From the NCBI GenBank assembly GCA_027315185.1, contig DAHUYO010000037.1, positions 1 through 33,458 of the forward strand: DNA of 33,458 bases, written 5' to 3'. Below are positions 17,454 to 26,702 of the stretch, piece by piece. Source of the DNA: Acidobacteriota bacterium (lineage in GTDB: Bacteria; Acidobacteriota; Terriglobia; Terriglobales; SCQP01). The notes beneath the pieces are model-generated. The model saw only the letters and a list, made by a program, of their open reading frames with translations. It was not told the origin of the DNA and did not search any database. Positions within the stretch are counted from its first letter, which is position 1. Every line of letters starts with the position of its first letter. A program made the position numbers and the translations under genes.

Positions 17454-18026
17454 ATGCCCCTCACACCCCAGCCTCTCCCCGCCGGCGGCGCGGCCCGCAC
17501 CGCCGTAGCCGCCTCCCCCCTGGCAGAGCTTGAAGATCTCTACTGCCGTCACCACGCCCGCCTGCTGCAAACCGCCTACCGCGTGGTCGGCAATCGCACC
17601 GATGCCGAGGACGTCCTGCAAACCGTCTTTCTGCGCCTGGCCCGCGACGGCGGGCAGTTGGGCTTGCGCCCGGGCAATGAATTGGGCGGCTACCTGCACC
17701 GCATGACCGTGCACGCGGCAATCGATTGCCTGCGCCGCCGCAAACCCCAGCCAGCCGAGGGTGCCGTCGAACGCCTTACCCATCCCGCCCCCGACCCGGA
17801 ACGTGCCCATCATTCCCAGGAACTGCAAGCCGCGCTGCGCGCAGCCGTGGCGCGGCTTGGCGGCCGCGCCGCCGAAATCTTCGTCCTGCGTTATTGGGAA
17901 GATCTGGACAACACCGAAATCGCCCGCCGTCTCGGCGTGCCGCGCGTGACCATCGGCGTCACGTTGCACCGCGCCCGGCGGCAGCTGCGCCAAGTCCTCA
18001 GCCGTTATTGGGGGGTGACCTCATGA
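17454..18026 (+). CDS. ECF-type RNA polymerase sigma factor
   Basis: 190 aa, the usual size for an extracytoplasmic-function sigma factor. Region 2 is LYCRHHARLLQTAYRVVGNRTDAEDVLQTVFLRLAR (about residues 31-66), including the DAEDVLQTVF core-binding helix. Region 4 is GGRAAEIFVLRYWEDLDNTEIARRLGVPRVTIGVTLHRARRQLR (about 139-182), with the helix-turn-helix for the -35 element. I chose the ATG at 17454, which leaves about 30 residues before region 2; the frame is open further up but without coding character. The stop overlaps the next gene as ATGA, the normal coupling of a sigma factor with its anti-sigma partner. It heads a six-gene operon with two ABC transporter pairs. Confidence 0.92.
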   Translation: MPLTPQPLPAGGAARTAVAASPLAELEDLYCRHHARLLQTAYRVVGNRTDAEDVLQTVFLRLARDGGQLGLRPGNELGGYLHRMTVHAAIDCLRRRKPQPAEGAVERLTHPAPDPERAHHSQELQAALRAAVARLGGRAAEIFVLRYWEDLDNTEIARRLGVPRVTIGVTLHRARRQLRQVLSRYWGVTS

Positions 18027-20611
18027 AACCGCCACGCGAAGGTTCCGACACGCCCAATTTGGACGCCCTGAACACCGCCATTCGCGCCGCCCGCCTGGAC
18101 GAGGCGGAGATCTCCGCTTCCGCGACCAAGGTCTGGCAGCGTATCGCCGCCGCGGCTAGCGAGCCCGCCGCCGGCGCCCCGGCCCCAAATGGCGCCGCCG
18201 GCATGTCGCTGTTGCGCGGCTGCGCCGACATTCAGGCGCTCGCGCCCGCCTATCACCGCCACGCGCTCGACGCCGGCGTACAGCTCCTGGTGGAGGATCA
18301 TCTGGCCACCTGTGTCGCCTGCCGCGCCGCCTTCGCTGGCCGCTCCGTCCCGGCGCCCAGTCTTGCCCCGCCGTCCCCGGAAACCAACCTCCACCGCCAC
18401 CCCATGCGCTGGGCGGCTGTGGGCCTGGCCGTCGCCGCGGCCATCGTCGTCGCCATCATTTATGTGCGCGTCTCGCCCGCCGCCGGAGAAGCCACCGTGC
18501 TGGCGGCCAGCGGGCCGGTCTATCAGCTCGGCGCCAATGGACCCGCATTGGTCCACGCCCAGTGGCTCGATTTCGGCCCGCGCTACCGCAACGCCGGCCA
18601 GACCCAGTTGCGCCTGCCCGACGGCTCCCGCCTGGATCTGCGCGCCCACTCGGAGTTCGCGCTCTCCGCCAGCGGCCGCGGCGCCAAGGTTCGCCTCATT
18701 GCCGGCGACGTCATCGTTGAAGCCGCCCATCAAACCGGCGGGCGCCACTTCCAAGTCGCCGCCCCCGACGCCACGTTTACTTCCCTGGGCACCATCTTTG
18801 CCGTCCAGCAGGGACTGAAGGGCGCCCACCTCGCCGTCTTGCGCGGTTCGGTCCGCGTGGACTACCCGGGTCATCAGACCGTCGTTCCCGCCGGCAGCCA
18901 GCTCTCCACCAATCCCGCCATCGAGAATCCGCCCCTCACCGCCAACTTCGCCTGGAGCGCCAACGCGCCGCATTACTTGGCCCTGGCCGCCAGCCTCGCC
19001 CGCCTGCGCCACGCCCTGGCGCAGGTGCCCCCGCCGCAACTGCGCTACCAGTCCTCCTTGGCCCACCTGCTGCCGGCCAATACCGTCTTTTTCGCTTCCC
19101 TGCCCAACCTGCACGGCCAACTGGCCGCCTCCTACCAAATCCTCCAGCGCCGCCTGCAACAAGATCCGGTGCTGCGGCAATGGTGGCGGCGGCGGAATCC
19201 CGGCGGAGCGAAATGGCAGACCACCGTCCAGCCGTTCCTGCAACTGGGCGCCGATCTGGGTCCGGAGATCGTCATAGCCGCCGGCGCCAACGACCACGAC
19301 GTCCCCGCTTCCCCGCTGCTCCTGGCCCGCCTGGTCCATCCCAATGACCTTGTGCGCCGTCTAAGCCAGCTCACCGCCGGGGCGCCGGGAGGAAAAGCCC
19401 CGCGCATCTGGCGCGGACGCCGGCCGCCCAGAGTGGCTGGATCCGGCCCGGTGATTTGGCTGCATGACGGCCTGCTCGCCGCCGCCCTTGGGCCGGCGCC
19501 GTTGCGCCAGCTATACCGCCAGCGGCACTCGCCCTCCGCCCTCGACTTCACCTCCACGCCGTTTTACCAACGCGTGCGGCAAACCTACGCCGGCGGCGTC
19601 AGCGTCTTGGTGGCCGCCAACGTTCATTCACTGCTGCACAATGCCGCTGCCGGCGACCACGCCGGCTGGCCGCAGCGCCTCGGCTTCGCCAACGCCACCG
19701 CCTTCATCGCCACCGTGCGCCAAGCCGCCGGCGTCACCACCAATCGCGCCGACCTGGCCTTCGCTTCCCGGCGCCGCGGCCTGGCCGCCTGGCTGGCGCC
19801 GCCGCGGCCGATGCAGACCCTCTCCTACGTTTCCCCGCAGCCGCGCATGGCCTTCGCCATGGAAACCATTCCGCCCGCCGATCTCGCCGCCCAGATCATG
19901 CAGCTGCAATCCGGCGGCAAGCCCGCGGGGCCGCCGCCCGCCTGGCTGCAAAGCCTGCTGGCGCCGCTCTCCGGCGAATTCGCCATCGCCATGGACGGGC
20001 CGCTGCTGCCCACTCCCAACTGGATCTTCGCCGCCGGCGTCACCGATCCCGCGGCGTTGCAGTCGGCCATCGCCGCCTGCTTGATCCGCGCCGGCGCCGG
20101 CGTGATGACCCCGGTCACCGTGGCCGGGCATGACGCCTATCGCCTCAGCCTGCCCAACGGGTTCCACTTCGTCTATCTCTACACCGGCGGCGATCTGGTC
20201 GCCGCCCCCAGCTCCGCCTGGCTGACGCAAGCCCTGCGTTACCACTCCAGCGGCTACAATTTGCTCCACTCCCAGCGCTTCGTCGCCGCCCTTCCGGTGG
20301 ACGACCAGGTGAACTGCTCGGCTATCTTCTATCAGAACCTTGGCCCCACGCTGAACCAATTCCTGTCCCTGCCCGGCGCCGGCTCCATCAGCCCGCAGCA
20401 GCGGCAATCCTTCTTCAACGTGGCAACGGAAGCGCCCACCGCCGCCTGCGCCTATGCCGCCCCCGATCGCCTGACGCTGGCCATGAATGGCGCCACCGGG
20501 CCGCTCGACTTTTTCGAGCACAGCCTGATCGGCGCCCAAGCGCTGGATTTCGGCCCCCTGCATTCGGTGGTCCGCCGCAATTTCCACCACCACGCCGCTC
20601 CGCCTCGCTAA
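18023..20611 (+). CDS. FecR-domain anti-sigma protein with large periplasmic extension
   Basis: 862 aa. The cytosolic N-terminus carries a zinc-finger anti-sigma motif, H93-x3-C97-x2-C100 (VEDHLATCVACRAAF). One membrane helix follows (about 129-148, WAAVGLAVAAAIVVAIIYV). A FecR domain lies at about 185-295 (LRLPDGSRLDLRAHSEFALS, FTSLGTIFAVQQG, HLAVLRGSVRVDYPGHQT). The remaining ~560 residues are periplasmic: a repeated DUF3352-like layout beginning LLPANTVFFASLPNL and including FAIAMDGPLLPTPNWIFAAG. Typical FecR anti-sigma proteins are 300-400 aa, so this tail is the odd part; it may sense a cell-wall or outer-membrane signal. It is coupled to the sigma gene by ATGA, and the first ABC gene starts 42 bp downstream. 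Confidence 0.85.
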   Translation: MKPPREGSDTPNLDALNTAIRAARLDEAEISASATKVWQRIAAAASEPAAGAPAPNGAAGMSLLRGCADIQALAPAYHRHALDAGVQLLVEDHLATCVACRAAFAGRSVPAPSLAPPSPETNLHRHPMRWAAVGLAVAAAIVVAIIYVRVSPAAGEATVLAASGPVYQLGANGPALVHAQWLDFGPRYRNAGQTQLRLPDGSRLDLRAHSEFALSASGRGAKVRLIAGDVIVEAAHQTGGRHFQVAAPDATFTSLGTIFAVQQGLKGAHLAVLRGSVRVDYPGHQTVVPAGSQLSTNPAIENPPLTANFAWSANAPHYLALAASLARLRHALAQVPPPQLRYQSSLAHLLPANTVFFASLPNLHGQLAASYQILQRRLQQDPVLRQWWRRRNPGGAKWQTTVQPFLQLGADLGPEIVIAAGANDHDVPASPLLLARLVHPNDLVRRLSQLTAGAPGGKAPRIWRGRRPPRVAGSGPVIWLHDGLLAAALGPAPLRQLYRQRHSPSALDFTSTPFYQRVRQTYAGGVSVLVAANVHSLLHNAAAGDHAGWPQRLGFANATAFIATVRQAAGVTTNRADLAFASRRRGLAAWLAPPRPMQTLSYVSPQPRMAFAMETIPPADLAAQIMQLQSGGKPAGPPPAWLQSLLAPLSGEFAIAMDGPLLPTPNWIFAAGVTDPAALQSAIAACLIRAGAGVMTPVTVAGHDAYRLSLPNGFHFVYLYTGGDLVAAPSSAWLTQALRYHSSGYNLLHSQRFVAALPVDDQVNCSAIFYQNLGPTLNQFLSLPGAGSISPQQRQSFFNVATEAPTAACAYAAPDRLTLAMNGATGPLDFFEHSLIGAQALDFGPLHSVVRRNFHHHAAPPR

Positions 20612-20653
20612 GACCAGCCGCCGCGGCCACCCCCTTCCCGCCTCTGCTAGCCT

Positions 20654-21646
20654 ATGGCCGTGAGCCTTCCACCGCCCGCCCCGACCGCCGCCGCGCCGGC
20701 GGCCGCCAGCCCGGCGACGATCGCCATGGAGGGCTTGGCCGTGCAGTTGGCGGGACGGCCCATTCTGCACGGCCTGACCTGTCAGTTGCACGGCCGCGCC
20801 ATCGGTTTGCTGGGCCCTAACGGCGCGGGCAAAACCACGCTCATCCATACCCTGCTCGGCTTCTATCGTCGCAGCGCCGGCAGCGCTCATCTGCTGGGCG
20901 CCCCCATCGCCGCCGGCGCGGCCGCGCGCGCGGCCATCGGCTACATGCCGGAGCGCGACGCCTTCATCGCCCGCATGACCGGAGTGCAATTTCTGCGCCT
21001 GATGGGCGAACTTTCCGGCCTGCCGCCGGACACCGCGTTGGAGCGCGCCCATGAGGCGCTGTTTTTCGTCGGCCTCGGCGAAGCCCGCTATCGCCCGCTG
21101 GAATCCTATTCCTCCGGCATGAAGCAAATGGCCAAGCTCGCCCAAGCCGTCGTCCATGGCCCCCGCTTGCTGTTCTTGGATGAGCCCACCAACGGCCTCG
21201 ATCCCACCGCCCGCCGCCGCATGATCCAGCTCATCCGCGCGTTGCGCGCCAGCGGGGAAACTCGCTTCCTGCTCTCCTCGCATCTGCTGCACGACGTCGA
21301 GGAATGCTGCGATGAAATCCTCATCCTCAAGGACGGCCGCATCGCCGCGCAATGCGACCTGGAAGCCGAGCGCCGCACTCACCGCCGCTTCGTCTTCTTG
21401 GAAACGCAGGGCGAGGGCGCCCCTGCCTTCTGGGCGGCGTTGCAGCAACGCGGCTGCGTCTGCGCCACCGCGCCCGGCAATCGCGGCAAGATCATACTGC
21501 CGGAGGGAATGGACGCGGCGGAGATCTTCCGCGCCGCCGCCGCTCACCAGGTCCAGCTCCGCCGCTTCGAATACAAGCGCGACTCCCTTGAGGAAATCTT
21601 CCTGCGGGCCATGAACAGTCCCGCCGCCGCCGCAGGCGCGGCCTAA
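20654..21646 (+). CDS. ABC transporter ATP-binding protein (first of two)
   Basis: 330 aa nucleotide-binding subunit. Walker A is [10 protein letters not shown] (about residues 54-63), the Q-loop region is [10 protein letters not shown], the ABC signature is [15 protein letters not shown] (about 153-167), Walker B with D-loop is [13 protein letters not shown] (about 173-185), and the H-loop is [12 protein letters not shown]. The C-terminal ~100 residues are a regulatory extension common in ABC-2 exporters ([21 protein letters not shown]). The N-terminus has an Ala/Pro-rich lead of about 25 residues, so the true start may be the ATG at 20726. It pairs with the permease 5 bp downstream; the substrate is unknown. 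Confidence 0.92.
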   Translation: MAVSLPPPAPTAAAPAAASPATIAMEGLAVQLAGRPILHGLTCQLHGRAIGLLGPNGAGKTTLIHTLLGFYRRSAGSAHLLGAPIAAGAAARAAIGYMPERDAFIARMTGVQFLRLMGELSGLPPDTALERAHEALFFVGLGEARYRPLESYSSGMKQMAKLAQAVVHGPRLLFLDEPTNGLDPTARRRMIQLIRALRASGETRFLLSSHLLHDVEECCDEILILKDGRIAAQCDLEAERRTHRRFVFLETQGEGAPAFWAALQQRGCVCATAPGNRGKIILPEGMDAAEIFRAAAAHQVQLRRFEYKRDSLEEIFLRAMNSPAAAAGAA

Positions 21647-21651
21647 ACGCC

Positions 21652-22563
21652 ATGCCCATCTTTGAGCACGCCTATCACCCCTACGACGGCCCGCTCACCG
21701 AGCCCCGCCGCCTGCCGCTGGCCATCGCCCGCCGCGGCCTGGCCGAGGCCTTCGCCTCCCGCCTTGTCGTTCTGCTGCTGGGAGCCGCCGCGATCGCCAC
21801 GCTGGTCTTCGCCATCCTGATTTACCTGCATTACAACCTGCCCGCCCTGCGCGTCCTGCGCCTGGCGGTGACCAAGCTGGTGCCCATAGACGCGCAATTC
21901 TTCACCGTGTTCCTCGTCATCGCGGCGGTGTTGGCCTTCTTCCTCGCCCTTTGGCTCGGGCCTCCCGCCATCGCCCGCGACCAGGCCAACAACGCGCTGC
22001 CGCTTTATCTCTCCCGCCCCATCACCCGCCCGCAATATCTGTGGGGCAAGATGCTGCCGCTGCTGCTGCTGCTTTCGGTGGTGACCTGGCTGCCCGGCCT
22101 GTTCTTGTTCGTGCTGCAAGCCTCGCTTGCCGGCGGGCAATGGTTCGCCGCCAACCTGCACATCGCCGCCGGCATCTTCCTCGGCTCGCTGGTCTGGATC
22201 GTCCTGCTCAGCTTGCTGGCCAACGCCCTTTCGGCCGCGCTCAAGCGCCGCTGGCCCGCCACCGCCGCCCTGGTCGGCCTGTTCTTCATTCCCGGCATTG
22301 TCGGCGGAATCCTCGACAACTTCCTGACCACTCCCTGGGGCCGCCTGCTCAGCCCGCTGGCGCTGATGCGGATCATCTGGCAGGGCTTGTTCCGCCTCAA
22401 CGTGCCCGCCTACGGCTTTGTCCCCGGCCCCGATGGACATCGCGTCTGGGGCGTGCTGCCCCCCGTGCCCGCCTGGTCGGCGTGGCTGGTCGTCGCGCTG
22501 CTCGCCGCCGGCTGCTTGGCGTTGTTGGCGCGCTCGCTCCGTCCCTATCCGCCCATTCGCTAA
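21652..22563 (+). CDS. ABC-2 type permease (first of two)
   Basis: 303 aa with six hydrophobic segments: LVVLLLGAAAIATLVFAIL, FFTVFLVIAAVLAFFLAL, LLLLLSVVTWLPGLFLFV, AAGIFLGSLVWIVLLSLL, ATAALVGLFFIPGIVGGI and AWLVVALLAAGCLALLA. The family phrase ALPLYLSRPITRPQYLWGKM (about 119-138) is the ABC-2 transition between helix 2 and helix 3. The N-terminus, MPIFEHAYHPYDGPLTEPR, is short and cytosolic. It lies 5 bp after its ATPase gene and 5 bp before the second ATPase gene, so all are on one mRNA. The substrate cannot be read from the sequence. Confidence 0.9.
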   Translation: MPIFEHAYHPYDGPLTEPRRLPLAIARRGLAEAFASRLVVLLLGAAAIATLVFAILIYLHYNLPALRVLRLAVTKLVPIDAQFFTVFLVIAAVLAFFLALWLGPPAIARDQANNALPLYLSRPITRPQYLWGKMLPLLLLLSVVTWLPGLFLFVLQASLAGGQWFAANLHIAAGIFLGSLVWIVLLSLLANALSAALKRRWPATAALVGLFFIPGIVGGILDNFLTTPWGRLLSPLALMRIIWQGLFRLNVPAYGFVPGPDGHRVWGVLPPVPAWSAWLVVALLAAGCLALLARSLRPYPPIR

Positions 22564-22568
22564 TCGCC

Positions 22569-23568
<1,000 letters not shown>

Positions 23569-23576
<8 letters not shown>

Positions 23577-24369
23577 CGCCGCCCTCCCCGCTCCGCGGTC
23601 CCTGCTCGGCCCGGTCATCGCCGTCGAGTTGCGCCGGCAATGGCTCTCGCCCGGCGCGCTGGTGGTCTACGCTCTCGCCGCGCTGCCCGTGCTGGCCGGC
23701 ATCGGCATCGCCCTGGCCCGCGCCTTCGCCCGCGCCCACGGCTTTCACACTTTCCATACCCCGCCCAGCGTCTATTCCAATATCTTCGAGGCCCTGATCC
23801 TGCGCACCGCGATTTTCTTCGGCTGCGCCTGGATGTTTATCCGCGTCTTCCGCTCGGAGACCTCGGCTCGCAGCCTGCATTACGCCTTCCTCACCCCCGC
23901 GCCTCGCGCCGTCTTGCTGTGGGGCAAATATTTCGCCGCCGTCATCGGCGCCGCCGTCTTGTTCGCCGCCTCCACGCTGCTGGCGCTAGCGCTCATCGCT
24001 TCCCAGCCCGTCCCCGCCGGCCAAGCCGCCGCCTACGGCGGCATCGCCGTCCTCGCCTGCGCCGCCTACGGCGCCGTCTTCCTGCTCATGGGGTTGCTGT
24101 TCCGCAATCCCGTCATTCCGGTGCTGGCGTTCTTCGGTTGGGAAGCGATCCTGCTGTTCCTTCCGCCCTGGCTCCAGCACCTAACCGTGCTCTTCTATTT
24201 GCACTCGCTGCTGCCAGTTCCCCTGCTGTCGGGCTCCATTGCCATCGTTACCGCGCCGGCCAGCACCGCCGTCTCCATCCTGGTCCTGCTCGCCGCCGCC
24301 GCCGGTTTTACCGCCATCAGCGCGCATCGCGCCGCCCGCATGGAAATCGCCTACGCCAAGGAAGAGTAG
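23569..24369 (+). CDS. ABC-2 type permease (second of two)
   Basis: 266 aa with six hydrophobic segments: ALVVYALAALPVLAGIGIAL, ILRTAIFFGCAWMFIRVF, FAAVIGAAVLFAASTLLALAL, IAVLACAAYGAVFLLMGLLF, VIPVLAFFGWEAILLFLPPW and AVSILVLLAAAAGFTAIS. RSLHYAFLTPAPRAVLLWGKYFA (about 103-125) matches the phrase RPITRPQYLWGKM of the first permease, so both belong to the same ABC-2 class, though they are clearly different proteins. Last gene of the operon, it faces the aldo/keto reductase gene tail to tail across 94 bp. Confidence 0.9.
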
Positions 24370-24463
24370 CCCGGACTTCACCGCGCCGTCGGCGCAGCCA
24401 ACCGCGAGGGTAGTCAGGGGATCCTCATCGGTGGCGCCTACCAAACGTAATCTCGCCGTCCTT

Positions 24464-25579
24464 CTACTGCCGCAGCAGCCGGCTGATTTGCACCGCGCTT
24501 GGCGGCGGCCACGCCGCCACCCGCAGATTCGCCGCCACGTGTTCCGCCCGCGACATACCCACCAGCGCCGTCAGCACGCTGGCGCGGGAAAATTGCAGCG
24601 CGCAGTCCACGGCAGATTCCGCCGGCGCCAAGAACGGCCGCAGATACTCCAGCGCCTCGGCATTCAACCCGCGCAGCTGACCCGCCGCCAGCGACGCCGA
24701 CGCCACCACGTTGATCTTCAGCCGCGCCGCCGCGCCCAGCAGACTGACATAGGGCGGCTTTTCCACGGGCTGGTTCATCAGCACGCTCGCCTCCGGCATT
24801 TGCAGGTTATAGGGCAGTTGCGCGAAGCGGAAATGATGCTCTTCGCCGCCGATCTCCCGCGCCAGCGCCGCCATGCGGCTCAGCTCCAAATATTCCACAT
24901 TGTCCGGCGCCACGCGAAATCCGCTCCAGGTCGCCGCGCCGTAATAGCGGATCAAGCCGTTGGCGACCGCCTTCTCCAAAAATGCGAACGCCTCCCGCAG
25001 CCGCCGGTAAAACTCCTCCCGCGACAGTCCCGCCGCCTGCGTCTCGGGATTGTGCAAATAGAAGACGTCAATCGTCTCCAGCCCCAAATTTTGCCGGCTG
25101 CGCTGCAGCTGATCGGCCAGGAACACCGGCGCCATGCAATGCGCTCCGGCCGCGATCTGCCCCGGATGCGCCAGCCGGCTTTGCACATAGGTGGAAAAGA
25201 TATAGGCGCGGGGATCCGCCGGCATCTCGCCGTCAAACGGAAAAAACCCCGCCTTGGTGCAGACCACGATCTCCTCGCGCCGGTACCGCCCGCTGCCCAG
25301 CACCCGGCCAATGGCCCGCTCGCTGCGCTGGTGCCGGTAGTTGATCGCCGCATCCAGCAGGTTGATGCCGCCGTCCAAGGCCGCCGCGATCGCCGCCTCG
25401 TAGCCCGCATCGGTAGCGTCGTCCGCTTCTCCTAGGTAGGTCCCAAGGCCCAGCGACGGCGCCATCCAGGCCTCTCCGCCCACGCCCTTGGCGCGGCGAA
25501 AATGCCCGGCTTCGGCTAAGGCATGGAATCGCGCCGCGTACGCGGCGGTCCCTTCGGCGGTCGCATGTCCCGGCAACAT
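24464..25579 (-). CDS. aldo/keto reductase
   Basis: 371 aa from the ATG at 25579; a TTG at 25597 is in frame upstream but overlaps a TATACT sequence. NAD(P)H-dependent carbonyl reductase fold (TIM barrel). The catalytic tetrad is visible: Asp76 and Tyr81 in NLLDAAINYRHQRSERAIG, Lys109 in VVCTKAGFF, and His176 in DVFYLHNPE. RYYGAATWSGF follows, as in the family. It is longer than the usual 300-330 aa, with an N-terminal lead of about 40 residues and an insert near 113-150. The cofactor-binding end (VVASASLAAGQL, ALVGMSRAEHVAANL) is intact. Substrate unknown. It lies 22 bp after the metallo-hydrolase gene in a minus-strand run. Confidence 0.92.
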   Translation of the reverse strand: MLPGHATAEGTAAYAARFHALAEAGHFRRAKGVGGEAWMAPSLGLGTYLGEADDATDAGYEAAIAAALDGGINLLDAAINYRHQRSERAIGRVLGSGRYRREEIVVCTKAGFFPFDGEMPADPRAYIFSTYVQSRLAHPGQIAAGAHCMAPVFLADQLQRSRQNLGLETIDVFYLHNPETQAAGLSREEFYRRLREAFAFLEKAVANGLIRYYGAATWSGFRVAPDNVEYLELSRMAALAREIGGEEHHFRFAQLPYNLQMPEASVLMNQPVEKPPYVSLLGAAARLKINVVASASLAAGQLRGLNAEALEYLRPFLAPAESAVDCALQFSRASVLTALVGMSRAEHVAANLRVAAWPPPSAVQISRLLRQ

Positions 25580-25601
25580 GAACGCCGAGTATACCAAGCC
25601 C

Positions 25602-26261
25602 TCATTTCTCGTCCCGCCGGAACCCCCGCACGGGCCCGTGCGCCGGATACCACCGTTGCGCCCCCCGCTCCCGCAGCAGCCGCCAACTCGCCGCCACCTG
25701 TGGCAGCTCCGCCTCGGTCGCCATGCGCTCCGCCGGCAAATCGCCTGTAAACACCGCGCCGTCGTCCAGCAGCACCGAAACGCTGTCCGCGCTATGCCCC
25801 GGCGTGGGCAGAATCTCTCCCGCCAGCCCGATCTCCGCCAGCAGCGCCCTTCCCGCCGCCGCCGGAATTACCCGGTTTCCGGCGCCGCTGATCTCGACGT
25901 AATGATCCTGCGGCTTGATATGCGCCCGCATCGCCGCAATCGCCGGCTGCTGAATGTCCACAACGATCAGCCGCATCCCGAACTGCTTCAGCTCCTCCCC
26001 CAGCCCGGCATGGTCCAGGTGATAATGCGTCGCCAGCCCGAAGGCGACCGCCTCCGGCGCCACGCCGTTTCGCGCCAGCGCCGCGCGCATCGCCCCCAGC
26101 GAACCCGGCCAGCCCAAGTCCACCAACAGCCGCCGCTCGCCCCCGCCGATCAGCCAATAATTCGTCGAACGATAGCCGAGGTTGACCACCGGCGTCGCCG
26201 CGGCCACTCCGTCCCTGCCTACCGGTTTCCTCCCAGCCCCCGCCGCCTCAACCCGCTTCAT
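25602..26261 (-). CDS. metallo-beta-lactamase-fold hydrolase
   Basis: 219 aa from the ATG at 26261. The zinc motif H-x-H-x-D-H is THYHLDHAG (His79, His81, Asp83, His84). Further ligands are visible in PTPGHSADSVSVLL, in VFTGDLPAE, and as the late His in YPAHGPV. Family members hydrolyse thioesters, lactones and similar bonds (glyoxalase II, lactonases); the exact substrate is not shown. The start overlaps the end of the upstream membrane-protein gene by 14 bases, and there is no separate ribosome-binding site, so translation is probably coupled. A longer frame to 26330 exists but is Arg-rich and lies wholly within that gene. Confidence 0.9.
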   Translation of the reverse strand: MKRVEAAGAGRKPVGRDGVAAATPVVNLGYRSTNYWLIGGGERRLLVDLGWPGSLGAMRAALARNGVAPEAVAFGLATHYHLDHAGLGEELKQFGMRLIVVDIQQPAIAAMRAHIKPQDHYVEISGAGNRVIPAAAGRALLAEIGLAGEILPTPGHSADSVSVLLDDGAVFTGDLPAERMATEAELPQVAASWRLLRERGAQRWYPAHGPVRGFRRDEK

Positions 26262-26661
26262 TGCCCGCCGCCTCGCCGTCCGCCGCCGCCACACCGCCGC
26301 CGCTACCGGAACCGGCGCCGCCGGCGCCACCGCGAAAATACCGCCCCGCCGCCGGCTGGAACAAAACCCACGCGATCACCGCGAAAAACGCCCCGTGCAC
26401 CGCCAGCATGCGGACCACGGGAAAGCTGATCGCCACATGAAACGCCATCCACGCCACCGCCAGCCACCGCGCCCAGTTCCGCCGCCGCAACAGAAACACG
26501 CCGGCCACCACCGCCAGCGCCTCGGTCAGCTCCACCCATCCGCTATCCGCCCGCCCGGCCAGCAAACCTGGAACGTGCAACGCGAACATCGCCCCGCCCG
26601 CCGCGATGTACAGCCACGCGACCACGGTCACCGCCACCGGCCGCCTATCGTCCCGCATCAT
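26248..26661 (-). CDS. small four-helix membrane protein of unknown function
   Basis: 137 aa from ATG-ATG at 26661, preceded by AGGAGGAGG. Four hydrophobic helices are visible: VAVTVVAWLYIAAGGAMFALHV, VELTEALAVVAGVFLL, ARWLAVAWMAFHVAISFPVV and LAVHGAFFAVIAWVLF. The phrase LRRRNWARWLAVAWMAFHV followed by LFQPAAGRYF is seen in many small uncharacterised inner-membrane proteins. The C-terminal ~30 residues are Gly/Ala-rich and probably unstructured. It lies 41 bp after the ankyrin gene and overlaps the metallo-hydrolase gene. Confidence 0.8.
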   Translation of the reverse strand: MMRDDRRPVAVTVVAWLYIAAGGAMFALHVPGLLAGRADSGWVELTEALAVVAGVFLLRRRNWARWLAVAWMAFHVAISFPVVRMLAVHGAFFAVIAWVLFQPAAGRYFRGGAGGAGSGSGGGVAAADGEAAGNEAG

Positions 26662-26702
26662 TCCTCCTCCTCTCCGCTCATGCCCTGCGCCGCTCGCGGA
26701 AT

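Noticed and set aside
19628-21547. Minus-strand Gly/Ala-rich open frame of about 640 codons
   Set aside because: Complement of the FecR-type gene and first ABC ATPase gene; low-complexity composition and no motif.
24383-24395. GCGCCG-T-CGGCGC palindrome between the convergent ABC permease and aldo/keto reductase genes
   Set aside because: Short, with a one-base centre and no T-run; common by chance at this GC content.
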